A stretch of 64,000 nucleotides of DNA. Source: Rehaibacterium terrae (GTDB lineage: Bacteria > Pseudomonadota > Gammaproteobacteria > Xanthomonadales > Xanthomonadaceae). The stretch is taken from positions 1-64,000 of the forward strand of contig NZ_JACHHX010000014.1 in assembly GCF_014202935.1 (NCBI RefSeq). Reading direction: 5' to 3'. The translations under genes and the position numbers were made by a program. The notes below the pieces were generated by a model that was not told the origin of the DNA, did no database searches, and worked only from the letters and a program-made list of their open reading frames with translations. Positions 56,146 to 64,000 of this stretch are shown here, piece after piece (the first letter of the stretch is position 1; each line of letters begins with the position of its first letter).

Positions 56146-56763
56146 TCACTCCCCGGCCAGCAGGGCCCGGATCAGCTCCGCATGACGCCCGGCCTGCGCC
56201 TCCCGACGCAGGCGCCGGGCAAGGAAGATGCAGCGCAGCTCGTCCACGGCCCGCTCGAAGTCTTCGTTGACCACCACGTAGTCGAACTCGTGGTAGTGGC
56301 TCATCTCCTCGCAGGCGGCGGCCAGCCGGCGGGCGATGACCTCCTCGCTGTCCTGCCCGCGGCTGCGCAAGCGTCGCTCCAGTTCGGCGCGGGAGGGCGG
56401 CAGGATGAAGATGCCGACCGCATCGGGCATCTGGGCGCGCACCTGGCGGGCGCCCTGCCAGTCGATCTCCAGCAGCACGTCCTCGCCGCGCGCCAGCACC
56501 GGCTCGACCGCCGCGCGCGAGGTGCCGTAGAAGTTGCCGTGCACCCGGGCGTACTCGAGGAACGCGCCGGCGGCGGCCTGCCGCTCGAACGCCTCCGGCG
56601 AGACGAAGTGGTAATGCTCGCCCTCGCTCTCGCCCGGCCGCGGCGGCCGGGTGGTGGTGGAGATCGACAGCCGGACGCCCGGCACGCGCGCCAGCAGGGC
56701 GTTGACCAGGCTGGACTTCCCGGCCCCGGACGGGGCGGCGACGATGAAGAGGGTTCCTGGCAT
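56146..56763 (-). CDS. gmk: guanylate kinase
   Basis: A 205-residue enzyme making GDP from GMP and ATP. P-loop [10 protein letters not shown] (10-19), then the GMP-binding segment [20 protein letters not shown] and [14 protein letters not shown] 56763 is the family start; the open frame upstream contains the GGGAGGC-GGGAATC heptads and is not coding. Confidence 0.97.
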   Translation of the reverse strand: MPGTLFIVAAPSGAGKSSLVNALLARVPGVRLSISTTTRPPRPGESEGEHYHFVSPEAFERQAAAGAFLEYARVHGNFYGTSRAAVEPVLARGEDVLLEIDWQGARQVRAQMPDAVGIFILPPSRAELERRLRSRGQDSEEVIARRLAAACEEMSHYHEFDYVVVNEDFERAVDELRCIFLARRLRREAQAGRHAELIRALLAGE

Positions 56764-56842
56764 CGGGCGAGGACCGGAATACGGGAGGCGGGAATCGTAG
56801 TGCATCGGGCTCGCCACCGCTCCTGCGGCTCCCGGCTCCCGG

Positions 56843-57706
56843 CTATTCGATGTTCTGCACCTGTTCGCGCAGCTGCTCGATCAGCACCTTCAGCTCCACC
56901 GAGGACTGGCTGGTGCGGGCATCGACCGACTTGGAGCCCAGCGTATTGGCCTCACGGTTGAACTCCTGCAGCAGGAAGTCCAGCCGCCGCCCCACTGCCT
57001 CGGGCAGACCGAGCACGCGCCGCGCCTCCTCGACATGGGTGGCGAGCCGGTCCAGCTCCTCGTCGACATCGAGCCGCTGCAGCTGCAGTACCAGCTCCTG
57101 CTCCAGCCGGCCCGGGTCGAGTGGCTGCTTCAACTCGGCCAGTCGCGCATCGAGCTTCTGGCGTAGGCCGGCGCGGATCTCCGGCAGCCAGCCGCGCACC
57201 TCGCCGACGATGGCGGCGATCCGCTCCAGCCGCTCCCGCATCAGCTCGCCCAGCTTGGCCCCCTCGCGCTCGCGCGCGGCGACGAAATCGGCCAGCGTCG
57301 TTTCCAGCAGCGCCAAGGCTTCGGCCTGCAGCGAGGCGGCGTCCAGCTCCTCCTCTTCCAGCACGCCGGGGAAACGCAACAGCTCGGTCAGATCCACGCG
57401 CAGCCCGGGAAAACGCGAGCCCAGGTCCAGCGACAGTTCCGAGAGTTGACCCACCAGCCGGTGGTTGACCCTCAGTTCGGCCCCACGACCGGTCGCGGGG
57501 CGGTAGCGCAGGGTCAGGTCGACCTTGCCGCGCGCCACCTTCTGGCCGACCCGCTCGCGCAGCGCCGGTTCGAGCGCGCGCAGCTCCTCGGGCAGGCGCA
57601 CGCCGAGTTCGAGGAAGCGATGATTCACGGCGCGCAGCTCGCAACCCAGCACGCCCCAGGGGGTGCTGCGCTCGCCGGCGGCGAAGGCGGTCATGCTGCG
57701 GATCAT
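56843..57706 (-). CDS. yicC: YicC family endoribonuclease
   Basis: A 287-residue protein with the N-terminal YicC segment [20 protein letters not shown] and [20 protein letters not shown], and the conserved C-terminus [20 protein letters not shown] followed by [15 protein letters not shown]. YicC proteins act as endoribonucleases in RNA and sRNA turnover. Divergent from rph by 65 bases. Confidence 0.95.
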   Translation of the reverse strand: MIRSMTAFAAGERSTPWGVLGCELRAVNHRFLELGVRLPEELRALEPALRERVGQKVARGKVDLTLRYRPATGRGAELRVNHRLVGQLSELSLDLGSRFPGLRVDLTELLRFPGVLEEEELDAASLQAEALALLETTLADFVAAREREGAKLGELMRERLERIAAIVGEVRGWLPEIRAGLRQKLDARLAELKQPLDPGRLEQELVLQLQRLDVDEELDRLATHVEEARRVLGLPEAVGRRLDFLLQEFNREANTLGSKSVDARTSQSSVELKVLIEQLREQVQNIE

Positions 57707-57771
57707 GGCGGTGCCCGGGCGGAAGGAAGCCGAATGGTAAGCTTTCGGCCCGCATTTCAGGAACTTCGCGT

Positions 57772-58497
57772 ATGTCCTTCGCCCGCCCGAGCGGTCGCGC
57801 ACCCGATCAACTGCGCCCGGTCGAGATCGTCCGCCATTTCACGCGGCACGCCGAAGGCTCGGTGCTGGTGAGCTTCGGCGACACCCGCGTGCTGTGCACC
57901 GCCAGCGTCGACAACAAGGCGCCGGCCTTCCTGCGCGGCAAGGGCGAGGGCTGGGTGACCGCCGAGTACGGCATGCTGCCGCGCGCCACCCACAGCCGCA
58001 GCCAGCGCGAAGCGGCCAGCGGCAGGCAGGGCGGCCGCACGCTGGAGATCCAGCGCCTGATCGGCCGCAGCCTGCGCGCCTGCGTCGACCGCAAGGCGCT
58101 GGGCGAGCGCACCATCACCCTCGACTGCGACGTGCTGCAGGCCGACGGCGGCACCCGCACCGCTGCCATCACCGGCGCCTACGTGGCCCTGGTCGATGCC
58201 GTCCGCCGCCTGCAGGCCGATGGCGAGCTCGATCGCGACCCGATCCACGGTGCCGTCGCGGCGGTCTCGGTCGGCATCTACCGTGGCGTGCCGGTGCTGG
58301 ACCTCGACTACGCCGAGGACGCCGGCTGCGACACCGACATGAACGTGGTGATGAACGACGGCGGCGGCTTCATCGAGCTGCAGGGCACCGCCGAGGGCCA
58401 CGCGTTCCGCCGCGATGAGCTGGACGCCTTGCTGACGCTGGCCGGCCAGGGCGTGGCCGAGCTGATCGCACTGCAGCGCCGGGCGCTGGCCGGATGA
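57772..58497 (+). CDS. rph: ribonuclease PH
   Basis: A 241-residue phosphorolytic 3'-exoribonuclease that trims tRNA 3' ends. Visible are [55 protein letters not shown] and the C-terminal [17 protein letters not shown]. Full length, with none of the frameshift damage seen in some laboratory E. coli. Its stop overlaps the rdgB start by four bases. Confidence 0.97.
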   Translation: MSFARPSGRAPDQLRPVEIVRHFTRHAEGSVLVSFGDTRVLCTASVDNKAPAFLRGKGEGWVTAEYGMLPRATHSRSQREAASGRQGGRTLEIQRLIGRSLRACVDRKALGERTITLDCDVLQADGGTRTAAITGAYVALVDAVRRLQADGELDRDPIHGAVAAVSVGIYRGVPVLDLDYAEDAGCDTDMNVVMNDGGGFIELQGTAEGHAFRRDELDALLTLAGQGVAELIALQRRALAG

Positions 58498-59117
58498 AGC
58501 GGCTGGTGCTGGCCAGCGGCAACCCGGGCAAGCTCGCCGAACTGCGCGAGCTGCTCGCCGACAGCGGCCTCGACCTGCACGCGCAGAGCGAACTGGGCAT
58601 CGCCGACCCGGAGGAAACCGGGCTGACCTTCGTCGAGAACGCGCTGATCAAGGCCCGCCATGCCGCGCAGGCCAGCGGCCTGCCGGCGCTGGCCGACGAC
58701 TCCGGGCTGATCGTCGATGCGCTCGGCGGCGAGCCGGGCCTCAGAAGCGCCCGCTACGCCGGTGCGCAGGGCGATCATGCCGCCAACATCGCCAAGCTGC
58801 TGGCCGCGCTCGCGGGGGTGCCGGCCGCACAGCGCACGGCGCGCTTCCACTGCGTGATCGTGCTGCTGCGCCACCCCGAAGACCCGCAGCCGCTGATCGC
58901 CGAAGGCACCTGGGAAGGCCTGATCCTGGAGGCCCCGCGCGGCGACGGCGGCTTCGGCTACGACCCGGTCTTCCTCGATCCGGCCCAACAGCTCAGCGCC
59001 GCCGAGATGGATCCCGGACTCAAGCACCGCCTCAGCCACCGCGGCCAGGCCCTGGCCCGGCTGCTGGAGCGCCTGCGCGAAAATCCCATCCAGGAACAAC
59101 GGCACTCACGGAGATAA
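58494..59117 (+). CDS. rdgB: XTP/dITP diphosphatase (non-canonical purine NTP pyrophosphatase)
   Basis: A 207-residue Ham1-family enzyme that removes ITP, dITP and XTP from the nucleotide pool. Start motif [18 protein letters not shown], then [20 protein letters not shown] followed by [19 protein letters not shown], and the C-terminal [10 protein letters not shown] with [11 protein letters not shown]. Translationally coupled to rph. Confidence 0.96.
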   Translation: MKRLVLASGNPGKLAELRELLADSGLDLHAQSELGIADPEETGLTFVENALIKARHAAQASGLPALADDSGLIVDALGGEPGLRSARYAGAQGDHAANIAKLLAALAGVPAAQRTARFHCVIVLLRHPEDPQPLIAEGTWEGLILEAPRGDGGFGYDPVFLDPAQQLSAAEMDPGLKHRLSHRGQALARLLERLRENPIQEQRHSRR

Positions 59118-59214
59118 GCGGAGAGAATCAGGAGGTCACGGAGCACGCTCCAGGAGATTTTCTCCGCCTTTCTCCGCCCTTCTCCGCTTTTCTCCGCGTC
59201 CTCCGTGCGTGCTT
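59106..59214. repeat. interspersed C+T-rich repeat element, copy C
   Basis: Occupies nearly all of the rdgB-hemW gap. The left part is purine-rich (CACGGAGATAAGCGGAGAG). The right part has four tandem ten-base units of the form TCTCCGCNTT (59161-59200) and ends CTCCGTGCGTGC (59201-59212). Shares TTTTCTCCGC (59188-59197) and the terminal motif with copies A and B. Confidence 0.65.
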
Positions 59215-59233
59215 TTTCCTCCGTCCGCAGCCC

Positions 59234-60388
59234 ATGTCGCTGATCCCGCCGCCACTGTCGCTGTACGTGCATATCCCGTGGTGCGTGCGCAAATGCCCGT
59301 ACTGCGACTTCAACTCGCACGGGCAGCAGGGCGCGCTGCCGGTGGACGAATACGTCGATGCGCTGATCGCCGATCTCGATCAGGACCTGCCGCTGGCCTG
59401 GGGCCGCACCGTGCACAGCGTGTTCTTCGGCGGCGGCACGCCCTCGCTGTTCCCACCCGGGGCCATCGGCCGCATCCTCGACGCGGCCTCGGCGCGGCTG
59501 CGCTTCGCGCCCGGGCTGGAGGTGACGCTGGAGACCAACCCCGGCACCGCCGAGCATGGCCGTTTCGACGGCTACCTGCGTGCCGGCGTCAACCGCATCA
59601 GTTTCGGCGTGCAGAGCTTCGACGACGGCTGCCTGCAACGGCTCGGCCGCATCCACGACAGTGGCGAAGCCGAGCGCGCGGTGAAGCTGGCGCAGGACGC
59701 CGGCCTCGACAACATCAACCTCGACCTGATGTACGCCCTGCCCGGTCAGGATCCGGCCATGGCCGAGCGTGACGTCGAGCGGGCCGTGGCGCTGGCGCCC
59801 GCGCACATCAGTCACTACCAGCTCACGCTGGAGCCGAACACCGTCTTCCATGCCCGGCCGCCGCCGGACCTGCCCGACGACGACGCGGGCTGGACCATGC
59901 AGGAACGCTGCCAGGCCCTGCTCGCACAGACCGGCTACGCCCAGTACGAGACTTCGGCGTATGCCCGGCCCGGCCGGCAGTGCGCGCACAATCTCAACTA
60001 CTGGCGCTTCGGCGATTACCTGGGCATCGGCGCCGGCGCGCACGGCAAGCTCAGCCTCGGCGCCAGCGGCGAGATCCTGCGCCGCTGGAAAGTGAAAAAC
60101 CCGCGCGACTACCTCGCCAAGGCGGCGAGCCAGGCGCGCATCGGTGGCGAGGAACGGGTCGCGCCGGCGCAGCGGCCGTTCGAATACATGCTCAACGCGT
60201 TGCGTCTGATCGAAGGCTTCGCACTGGCCGACTTCGAGGCGCGCACCGGCCTGCCGCGCGCGGACATCGCCGACGAACTGGCGACCGCCGTCGGCCGCGG
60301 CTGGCTGTCCGTCGATGGCGAGCGCATCGTGCCGACCGAACTGGGCCGGCGCTTCGCCAACGACGTGATCACGCTGTTCCTGCGCTGA
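59234..60388 (+). CDS. hemW: radical SAM heme chaperone HemW
   Basis: A 384-residue radical SAM protein resembling coproporphyrinogen III dehydrogenase HemN but of the HemW group, which carries heme for insertion into partner proteins. The iron-sulfur cluster motif is HIPWCVRKCPYCDFNSH (C17, C21, C24), with the HemW feature that H follows the motif region. GGGTPSLF, ETNPGT and NRISFGVQSF are conserved. It lies after rdgB, as in most gammaproteobacteria. Confidence 0.94.
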   Translation: MSLIPPPLSLYVHIPWCVRKCPYCDFNSHGQQGALPVDEYVDALIADLDQDLPLAWGRTVHSVFFGGGTPSLFPPGAIGRILDAASARLRFAPGLEVTLETNPGTAEHGRFDGYLRAGVNRISFGVQSFDDGCLQRLGRIHDSGEAERAVKLAQDAGLDNINLDLMYALPGQDPAMAERDVERAVALAPAHISHYQLTLEPNTVFHARPPPDLPDDDAGWTMQERCQALLAQTGYAQYETSAYARPGRQCAHNLNYWRFGDYLGIGAGAHGKLSLGASGEILRRWKVKNPRDYLAKAASQARIGGEERVAPAQRPFEYMLNALRLIEGFALADFEARTGLPRADIADELATAVGRGWLSVDGERIVPTELGRRFANDVITLFLR

Positions 60389-60429
60389 CCGCGCCGTTCC
60401 CGCGCCGGACGGGCATGCACAATGCGCAC

Positions 60430-60615
60430 ATGCGCAATGCCGTCACGCTCACCTGCCCGTTCTGCGGCGAACGGTTCCAGACGCTGGTCGACCTCGCTGA
60501 AGGCGAGGCCGAGTACGTCGAGGACTGCCCGGTGTGCTGCCGGCCGATCCGGCTGCGCCTGCACGTCGACGACAGCGGCGAGTTCAGCGGGCTGGATGCC
60601 GGGCGCGACGATTGA
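60430..60615 (+). CDS. CPXCG-motif small cysteine-rich protein
   Basis: A 61-residue protein with two cysteine pairs typical of the family: TCPFCGERFQTLVDLAEGEA, then YVEDCPVCCRPIRLRLHVDD. The cysteines probably bind zinc. An ATG at 60415 would add five residues and follows GGACGGGC, so the start is uncertain. It lies 41 bases after hemW and before the cobalamin riboswitch. No function is known. Confidence 0.85.
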   Translation: MRNAVTLTCPFCGERFQTLVDLAEGEAEYVEDCPVCCRPIRLRLHVDDSGEFSGLDAGRDD

Positions 60616-60644
60616 GCGCACTTCCGGCCCTGCCCCGCCTGCCG

Positions 60645-60650
60645 TACACT
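60645..60650 (+). promoter_or_regulatory. possible -10 upstream of the cobalamin riboswitch
   Basis: TACACT at 60645-60650, with a poor -35 (TTCCGG at 60622-60627) 17 bases away, immediately before the riboswitch. Placement is sensible; the -35 is weak. Confidence 0.35.
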
Positions 60651-60656
60651 GCGCGC

Positions 60657-60808
60657 CGCCCAAGGTGCTCGGGAAGCCGGTGAGAGTCCGGCGCTGCCCC
60701 CGCAACGGTAAGCAGGCGTAGTCCGCGCAAGGCCACTGGAAGCGATTCCGGGAAGGCCGCGGACGTGAGGCGCAAGCCTCCCCTGCCAGCCCGGAGACCG
60801 GCCTTGCG
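60657..60808 (+). ncRNA. cobalamin (AdoCbl) riboswitch
   Basis: The leader of btuB has the conserved cobalamin-riboswitch blocks in order: GGGAAGCCGGTGAGAGTCCG from 60671, GCTGCCCCCGCAACGGTAAG from 60693, GGCCACTGG from 60731, GGGAAGG from 60750 and the B12 box CAGCCCGGAGACCGGCC from 60787. It should repress btuB expression when cobalamin is abundant, by hiding the ribosome-binding site or terminating transcription. The 121 bases from the aptamer to the btuB start can hold the expression platform. Confidence 0.95.
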
Positions 60809-60929
60809 GCATGACTGGCGCGTTGCGGTGGGCGACGGCGCGAGCTTCGGCCGTCCTCTCTCCCGTGCCGTCGTTTCGCCCCTGCCCACCCGACGCACTC
60901 CCTGAACGCGGGTGAGCGCAGGAGGCTCG

Positions 60930-62747
60930 ATGAAACCCACTCTTTCCCATTCCCTGCTCGCGGCCGGCATCGCCGCAGCACTGTCATTGCCGTTTTCCGC
61001 CGCCACGGCCGAACCGGTGCGCCAGCCGCAGGTGCTGGTCACCGCCAGCCGCCACGCGCAGAACGCGGACGAGGCGCTGGCCAGCGTCACCGTACTCACA
61101 CGCGAGGACATCGAGGCCAGCCAGGCGCCGGACCTGATCACCCTGCTGTCTCGCCAGGCCGGCGTCGACGTCGCCCGCACCGGTGGTCCGGGCTCGGCCA
61201 GCACGCTGTTCCTGCGCGGCAGCAACGCCAACCACACCCTGGTGCTGATCGACGGCATCCGGGTCAACTCCACCGGCCAGGGCGTGTTCGACTTCGCCCA
61301 CCTGCCACTCGACCAGATCGAGCGCATCGAACTGGTGCGCGGCCCGCGCGCCGCGCTGTGGGGTTCGGACGCGATCGGCGGCGTGCTGCACATCTTCACC
61401 CGTGACCCGGCCGCCACCTCGGTACGACTGCGCGGCGGCCGCTACGGCCGTGCCGAAGGCAGCGCCACGCTCGGCCAGCGCGGCGAGCGCGGCGGCTTCG
61501 GCCTGACCGCCGGCTACGGCCGCCTGCGCGGCTTCTCGGCCACCAACGAGGACAGCTTCAGCTTCGACCCGGACGACGACGGCTACCGCAACCGCAACCT
61601 GAGCCTGCGCGGCGACGTCGCGCTCGGCAGCCAGCGGCTCGGCTTCCACGCGCTGGCCACCGATGCCGACGTCGAGTTCGACCGTGGCGAAACCGCCGCC
61701 CGCAACGCCTCCGGCGGTCTCACGCTCGGCGGCGAGCTGGGCGCAGGCTGGTCGCACCAGCTCTCGCTCGGCCACGCCCGCGAGGACCTGGACACGCCGG
61801 CCTTCGGCAGCCGCTTCGAAAGCCGCCGCCACAATGCCGACTGGGTGAACAGCTTCGTCCTCGGCCACGGCGTGCTCAACGCCGGCCTGAACTGGCAGCA
61901 CGAAAGCGGCCTGTCGCTGTCGCAGTTCAGCGGCGTGGTGATCGACCGCGTGCGCACCACCCGCGCCGGCTTCCTCGGCTACGCCGGCCGCGCCGGCGCG
62001 CAGGATTTCGAAGCCGCGCTGCGCCACGACGACAACAGCCAGTTCGGCGGCGCCACCACCGGCAACGCCGCCTGGGGCTGGCGCTTCGCCGATGACTTGC
62101 GCCTGCGCCTGAGCTGGGGCCAGGGCTTCCGTGCGCCGAACTTCAACGAGCTCTACCACCCCGGCTTCGGCGGCGGCCTGTTCGCCGGCAATCCGGCCCT
62201 GCAGCCGGAGCGCTCGCGCAGCATCGAGGCCGGCCTGGACTGGACACCGGGCGACGGCCAGCGCCTCGGGCTGTCGGCTTACCGCAGCCGCGTCCGCGAC
62301 CTGATCTCGTTCAGTGGCACCAACTTCCAGGCGATCAACATCGCCCGCGCCGAGATCGACGGCGCCGAACTGGAATACGGCCTGACCCGGGGCGGCTGGC
62401 GGTTCGACGGCAGCCTGACCTGGCAGGACCCGGTCAATGCCGACACCGGCCAGCGCCTGCTGCGCCGTGCCGCCCGCAAGGCCAACGCCTCGCTCGGCCA
62501 TCGCTTCGACGGCGGCATCGACCTCGCCCTGGACGGCCAGTTCGTGTCCGACCGCGAGGACGTCGGCGGCGGCCTGCCCGGCTACGCCCTCGCCCACCTG
62601 CGCCTGGGCTGGGAACTGGCCCCGGCCTGGCGGCTGGAGGCGCGGATCGAGAACCTGTTCGATCGCGACTACACCGTGGTCCGCGGCTACAACACCCCCG
62701 GCCGCAACCTGATGGTCACGCTCGGCTGGCAGCCCGTACAAAGATAA
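60930..62747 (+). CDS. btuB: TonB-dependent cobalamin receptor BtuB
   Basis: A 605-residue outer-membrane TonB-dependent transporter importing vitamin B12. Signal peptide to about residue 27 (ALSLPFSAATA), a TonB box-like PQVLVTASR, then the plug domain (LITLLSRQAGVDVARTGGPG and FLRGSNANHTLVLIDGIRVN, GPRAALWGSDAIGGVLHIFT) and a beta-barrel ending with LMVTLGWQPVQR. The plug signatures and riboswitch together identify BtuB. AGGAGG lies four bases before ATG 60930. No BtuCDF genes are adjacent. Confidence 0.95.
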   Translation: MKPTLSHSLLAAGIAAALSLPFSAATAEPVRQPQVLVTASRHAQNADEALASVTVLTREDIEASQAPDLITLLSRQAGVDVARTGGPGSASTLFLRGSNANHTLVLIDGIRVNSTGQGVFDFAHLPLDQIERIELVRGPRAALWGSDAIGGVLHIFTRDPAATSVRLRGGRYGRAEGSATLGQRGERGGFGLTAGYGRLRGFSATNEDSFSFDPDDDGYRNRNLSLRGDVALGSQRLGFHALATDADVEFDRGETAARNASGGLTLGGELGAGWSHQLSLGHAREDLDTPAFGSRFESRRHNADWVNSFVLGHGVLNAGLNWQHESGLSLSQFSGVVIDRVRTTRAGFLGYAGRAGAQDFEAALRHDDNSQFGGATTGNAAWGWRFADDLRLRLSWGQGFRAPNFNELYHPGFGGGLFAGNPALQPERSRSIEAGLDWTPGDGQRLGLSAYRSRVRDLISFSGTNFQAINIARAEIDGAELEYGLTRGGWRFDGSLTWQDPVNADTGQRLLRRAARKANASLGHRFDGGIDLALDGQFVSDREDVGGGLPGYALAHLRLGWELAPAWRLEARIENLFDRDYTVVRGYNTPGRNLMVTLGWQPVQR

Positions 62748-62759
62748 ACGGCGGCTGAC

Positions 62760-62784
62760 GGCACGGGGCGCATCGCCCCGTGCC
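62760..62784 (+). terminator. intrinsic terminator of btuB
   Basis: A perfect 11-bp stem (GGCACGGGGCG with CGCCCCGTGCC) and a CAT loop begins 12 bases after the btuB stop. It lacks a T-tract. Confidence 0.65.
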
Positions 62785-62822
62785 GGAGACCGGTTTGTGC
62801 GGCATTCGCTAGGCCGACCGAC

Positions 62823-62849
62823 GAAACCCCCTTAGAATCAGGGGGTTTC
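62823..62849. promoter_or_regulatory. hairpin before the DUF1631 gene
   Basis: GAAACCCCC pairs with GGGGGTTTC around a nine-base A/T-rich loop, 18 bases before the DUF1631 start. The loop contains TTAGAAT, a possible -10. It could be a terminator or a leader structure; neither is decided. Confidence 0.45.
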
Positions 62850-62867
62850 TTCCGTCGAGCCCGTGCC

Positions 62868-64000
62868 ATGCCCCATCCGGCGGTCCATGCCCGCCCCGCA
62901 GCGCAGAGCGCCGGCGCCACCCTGGCCAGCCGCAGCTACCCCCCGCGTGTGCGCAAGCTGCTCGAGGGCGTGCTCGGCCTGGTGGCCGCGCAGCTCGAGT
63001 ACCGGCTGCAGATCGTCCTCGAAGACACCGAGGACATGCTGTTCCGCCACTCCGACGAAGCCGACTCGCGCGAGACGCGCGCCGACTGCTACACCGCGAT
63101 CAGCGAGCTCAAGCGCGGCCGCGCCGAGCTGTTTCCACGCTTCCTCGCCGGACTCGAATCGGCCCTGGCCAAGATCGGCGACCCGCCGCCGGCCGGCGCC
63201 CGCGGCGGCATCATCCCGCTGGTCGAGGAGCTGGCGCTGGTCGACGACGAGCAGCACCACGAAGACAGCGTCATCGAGGGCATTGCCAATCGCGCCAACG
63301 TCCGTCACGGCCTGGCACTGTCGCTGCTGGGCCAGCGTTTCGCCGTGCTCGCGGCACGCCCGCCGATCGACGCCGACCGCCTGCCGGTCGGACCGAAGAG
63401 CCTGTGCCGCATCCTCGGCGAGGCCCTGCGTCATCTGGACCTGTCCGCGCAGCACCGGGTGGCGGTCTACCGCCAGTTCGACCGGGTGGTGTTTCCGCGC
63501 TACGCCGAGTTGCTCGACGCCATCAACGCCTACCTGATCCGCGAGGACGTGCTCGCCAGCCTGCAGCACGTGCCGCTGCGCTCGCGCGGCGCCGCACCGC
63601 GCGGCGCCGGCGGCCCGCCCCGTCAACGCCGCGCCATGCAAGGGCCGGACACCCATTGGCCGGGCGAGCTCCGCCACGGGCAGGCCGAGGACGACGCGGC
63701 TGCGGATGAACTCGAACAGGCCTTCGCCCGGCTGCAGTGGCTGCTGGCGCGGCGTGGCGCGGCCGATCCCGCCGCCCACGGGATCGGCCGGCAGGGCGAC
63801 TTCGTGATCCCGCGCACGGACCTCGACGCGGTGCTCGGCCAGCTGCAGCGGCAGGCCGACGGCGTCGCGCCGATGAGCGGCACGTTGCTGAAGACCAAGC
63901 TGCTCGAGCTGCTGCAGGCTTGCGTGCCGGTCGGCGCCAGCCCGGTGCTGGACGACGAGGACGCCGACACCATCGACCTGGTCTGCCTGCTGTTCGAGCA
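62868..64000 (+). CDS. DUF1631 protein, partial (runs off the right edge)
   Basis: The first 377 codons of a DUF1631 family protein; the gene continues past 64000. The N-terminus is LEGVLGLVAAQLEYRLQIVL followed by the family's FRHSDEADSRETRADCYTAI. A proline/glycine-rich linker lies near residues 240-265. Family members were once called thymidine phosphorylase by error; their function is not known, although in some bacteria they are linked to c-di-GMP or regulatory pathways. Confidence 0.85.
   Translation, partial: MPHPAVHARPAAQSAGATLASRSYPPRVRKLLEGVLGLVAAQLEYRLQIVLEDTEDMLFRHSDEADSRETRADCYTAISELKRGRAELFPRFLAGLESALAKIGDPPPAGARGGIIPLVEELALVDDEQHHEDSVIEGIANRANVRHGLALSLLGQRFAVLAARPPIDADRLPVGPKSLCRILGEALRHLDLSAQHRVAVYRQFDRVVFPRYAELLDAINAYLIREDVLASLQHVPLRSRGAAPRGAGGPPRQRRAMQGPDTHWPGELRHGQAEDDAAADELEQAFARLQWLLARRGAADPAAHGIGRQGDFVIPRTDLDAVLGQLQRQADGVAPMSGTLLKTKLLELLQACVPVGASPVLDDEDADTIDLVCLLFE

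Overview
The window is about 70% G+C and is packed with short intergenic gaps and start/stop overlaps. Gene content and order point to a gammaproteobacterium of the Xanthomonadales (Lysobacterales): pilMNOPQ divergent from a class A penicillin-binding protein, a moxR/bat cluster, and the run recG-ridA-spoT-rpoZ-gmk-yicC-rph-rdgB-hemW. Intergenic GGG-plus-four-base heptads fit the same group. I cannot name family or genus from the sequence alone.

0-10 kb: a LytS/AlgZ-type histidine kinase and its LytTR response regulator (the regulator loses its family sequence near the left edge), a glyoxalase-fold protein, an ECF sigma factor with a fused SnoaL-like domain plus a separate SnoaL-like exported protein, an unrecognised exported protein, a TetR regulator with a succinate-semialdehyde-type dehydrogenase, divergent D-serine dehydratase, a glutaredoxin-like DUF3088 protein and glyceraldehyde-3-phosphate dehydrogenase.

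10-22 kb: an S1/P1 nuclease, then what reads as a sulfide/persulfide island. It holds a persulfide-dioxygenase-like metallo-beta-lactamase, a DUF442 lipoprotein phosphatase, an AhpD-like protein, thioredoxin 2, OsmC, a c-type heme DUF3365 lipoprotein, an RND pump with its adaptor, a DUF2892 membrane protein, sulfide:quinone reductase, two rhodaneses and an ArsR regulator with the two cysteines of the BigR/SqrR type. A long palindrome holding two face-to-face promoters separates the reductase from the rhodanese operon, and a related AT-rich site precedes the dioxygenase gene. OmpW follows, with an FNR-like box.

22-35 kb: transketolase, a dicarboxylate/amino acid:cation symporter, an alanine/glycine:cation symporter, and a complete moxR-DUF58-DUF4381-batA-batB/C-batD cluster in which BatB and BatC are one polypeptide.

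35-50 kb: the type IV pilus assembly operon pilMNOPQ, divergent mrcA, an unknown conserved protein, a six-helix membrane protein built from three exact 57-residue repeats, citrate synthase, ribosomal protein L31 type B, and a very large MscK-type mechanosensitive channel.

50-64 kb: nucleoside hydrolase, recG, ridA, spoT, rpoZ, gmk, yicC, then rph, rdgB, hemW, a small CPXCG protein, a cobalamin riboswitch controlling btuB, and the start of a DUF1631 gene cut by the right edge.

Between genes there are several repeat families: three copies of a C+T-rich element ending in CTCCGTGCGTG, heptad G-runs at several loci, a REP-like inverted pair and a separate long imperfect hairpin. No tRNA, rRNA, CRISPR array or recognisable complete insertion sequence was seen.
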